The notes under the pieces are model-generated. The model was not told where the DNA came from, made no database searches, and worked only from the letters and a program-made list of their open reading frames with translations. 64,000 nt of DNA from Burkholderia catarinensis. Lineage in GTDB: Bacteria > Pseudomonadota > Gammaproteobacteria > Burkholderiales > Burkholderiaceae. A program made the translations under genes and the position numbers. Shown piece by piece: positions 63,822-64,000 of the stretch. Every line of letters begins with the position of its first letter. Position 1 is the first letter of the stretch. The stretch lies in NCBI RefSeq assembly GCF_001883705.2, contig NZ_MDEQ02000006.1, positions 62,001 through 126,000 of the forward strand. The letters run 5' to 3'.

Positions 63822-64000
63822 CGCGCGGCGCCCTTCAGCGCGTCGCGGCGGATCGCTTGCCGCAGCGCGTCGATCTGCAGGTCGAGGCTCGCATCGATGC
63901 GCCCTGACGGCGTCTCGACCGTGCATGCGTGGCGTTCGAGCTGCGCGTCCTCGACGATGCGGATCTTCTGCCGGTTCGACTGCCCCGCGAACGCGCCGTC
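63818..64000 (-). CDS. sctL: T3SS ATPase regulator SctL (3' part; gene continues beyond the window)
   Basis: Last 60 residues only. KIRIVEDAQLERHACTVETP and GRIDASLDLQIDALRQAIR match the C-terminal domain of the SctL/FliH family (the cTVETp.GriDaSLd.Q...L motif). It is upstream of sctN and overlaps its ATG by 4 bp. SctL dimers restrain and dock the ATPase on the sorting platform. Confidence 0.88.
   Translation of the reverse strand, partial: DGAFAGQSNRQKIRIVEDAQLERHACTVETPSGRIDASLDLQIDALRQAIRRDALKGAAR

Overview
The window is GC-rich (about two thirds G+C) and reads like an accessory-rich replicon of a Burkholderia, most likely chromosome 2 of a Burkholderia cepacia complex member. This is inferred from gene content and protein flavour: a creBCD locus, several LysR and AraC regulators, a fiu/piuC iron-uptake unit, and a chromosome-borne type III secretion (T3SS) locus. 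No database search was possible.

Region by region. 1-4860: catabolic-looking + strand run (partial SDR, LysR with a histone-like tail, small enzyme-like protein, MHS-family transporter, DUF2848 protein). 4945-10740: two LysR regulators, each divergent from its neighbour (NAD-dependent epimerase; drug-type MFS pump), plus small conserved genes and a RidA-like protein without the catalytic Arg. 10817-14510: creB-creC-creD, with a phased array of CreB-type boxes in front of creD. 14604-21255: SDRs, a DapB-like protein, a MoaF/SDR pair with a divergent AraC regulator, a DMT exporter, a membrane protein and an entericidin lipoprotein. 21428-22868: an aspartate carbamoyltransferase with a fused N-terminal helix-turn-helix, and a perfect palindrome in its promoter. 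23006-26818: Fur-box candidate, fiu-type receptor, Sel1 protein, PiuC hydroxylase. 26908-28869: a VapBC-type module followed by a broken D-Ala-D-Ala dipeptidase, then a MobA-like transferase and a small Pro-rich ORF.

28985-37073: a - strand sugar or polyol operon (AraC, binding protein, ABC ATPase, permease, zinc dehydrogenase, FGGY kinase, SDR). It imports a polyol, oxidises it and phosphorylates the product; the dehydrogenase looks closest to erythritol/L-threitol dehydrogenases. 37315-42200: 2-dehydropantoate reductase, chemoreceptor, NarL-type response regulator with two dyads in its leader, and two conserved unknowns.

42333-47345: the most novel-looking block. Five consecutive genes encode small exported Gly/Ser/Asn/Thr-rich or Pro/Ala-rich proteins, and a VpsR-like sigma54 enhancer-binding protein closes the run. 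I read it as a candidate secreted surface or matrix (possibly fibre-forming) system. Upstream lies a 2.1-kb stretch with no convincing gene, two strong dyads and a decayed glycosidase fragment.

49697-53821: AraC regulator, a 291-bp element built of nested inverted repeats, then an isoquinoline 1-oxidoreductase-type molybdoenzyme (iorAB). 54220-64000: T3SS locus. It has an orphan winged-helix regulator; sctQ, sctR and a lytic transglycosylase on +; and sctL, sctN, sctO, sctT and sctU on -. An asparagine synthetase lies between the two arms. SctU lacks the NPTH autocleavage motif, and sctS is not in the window.
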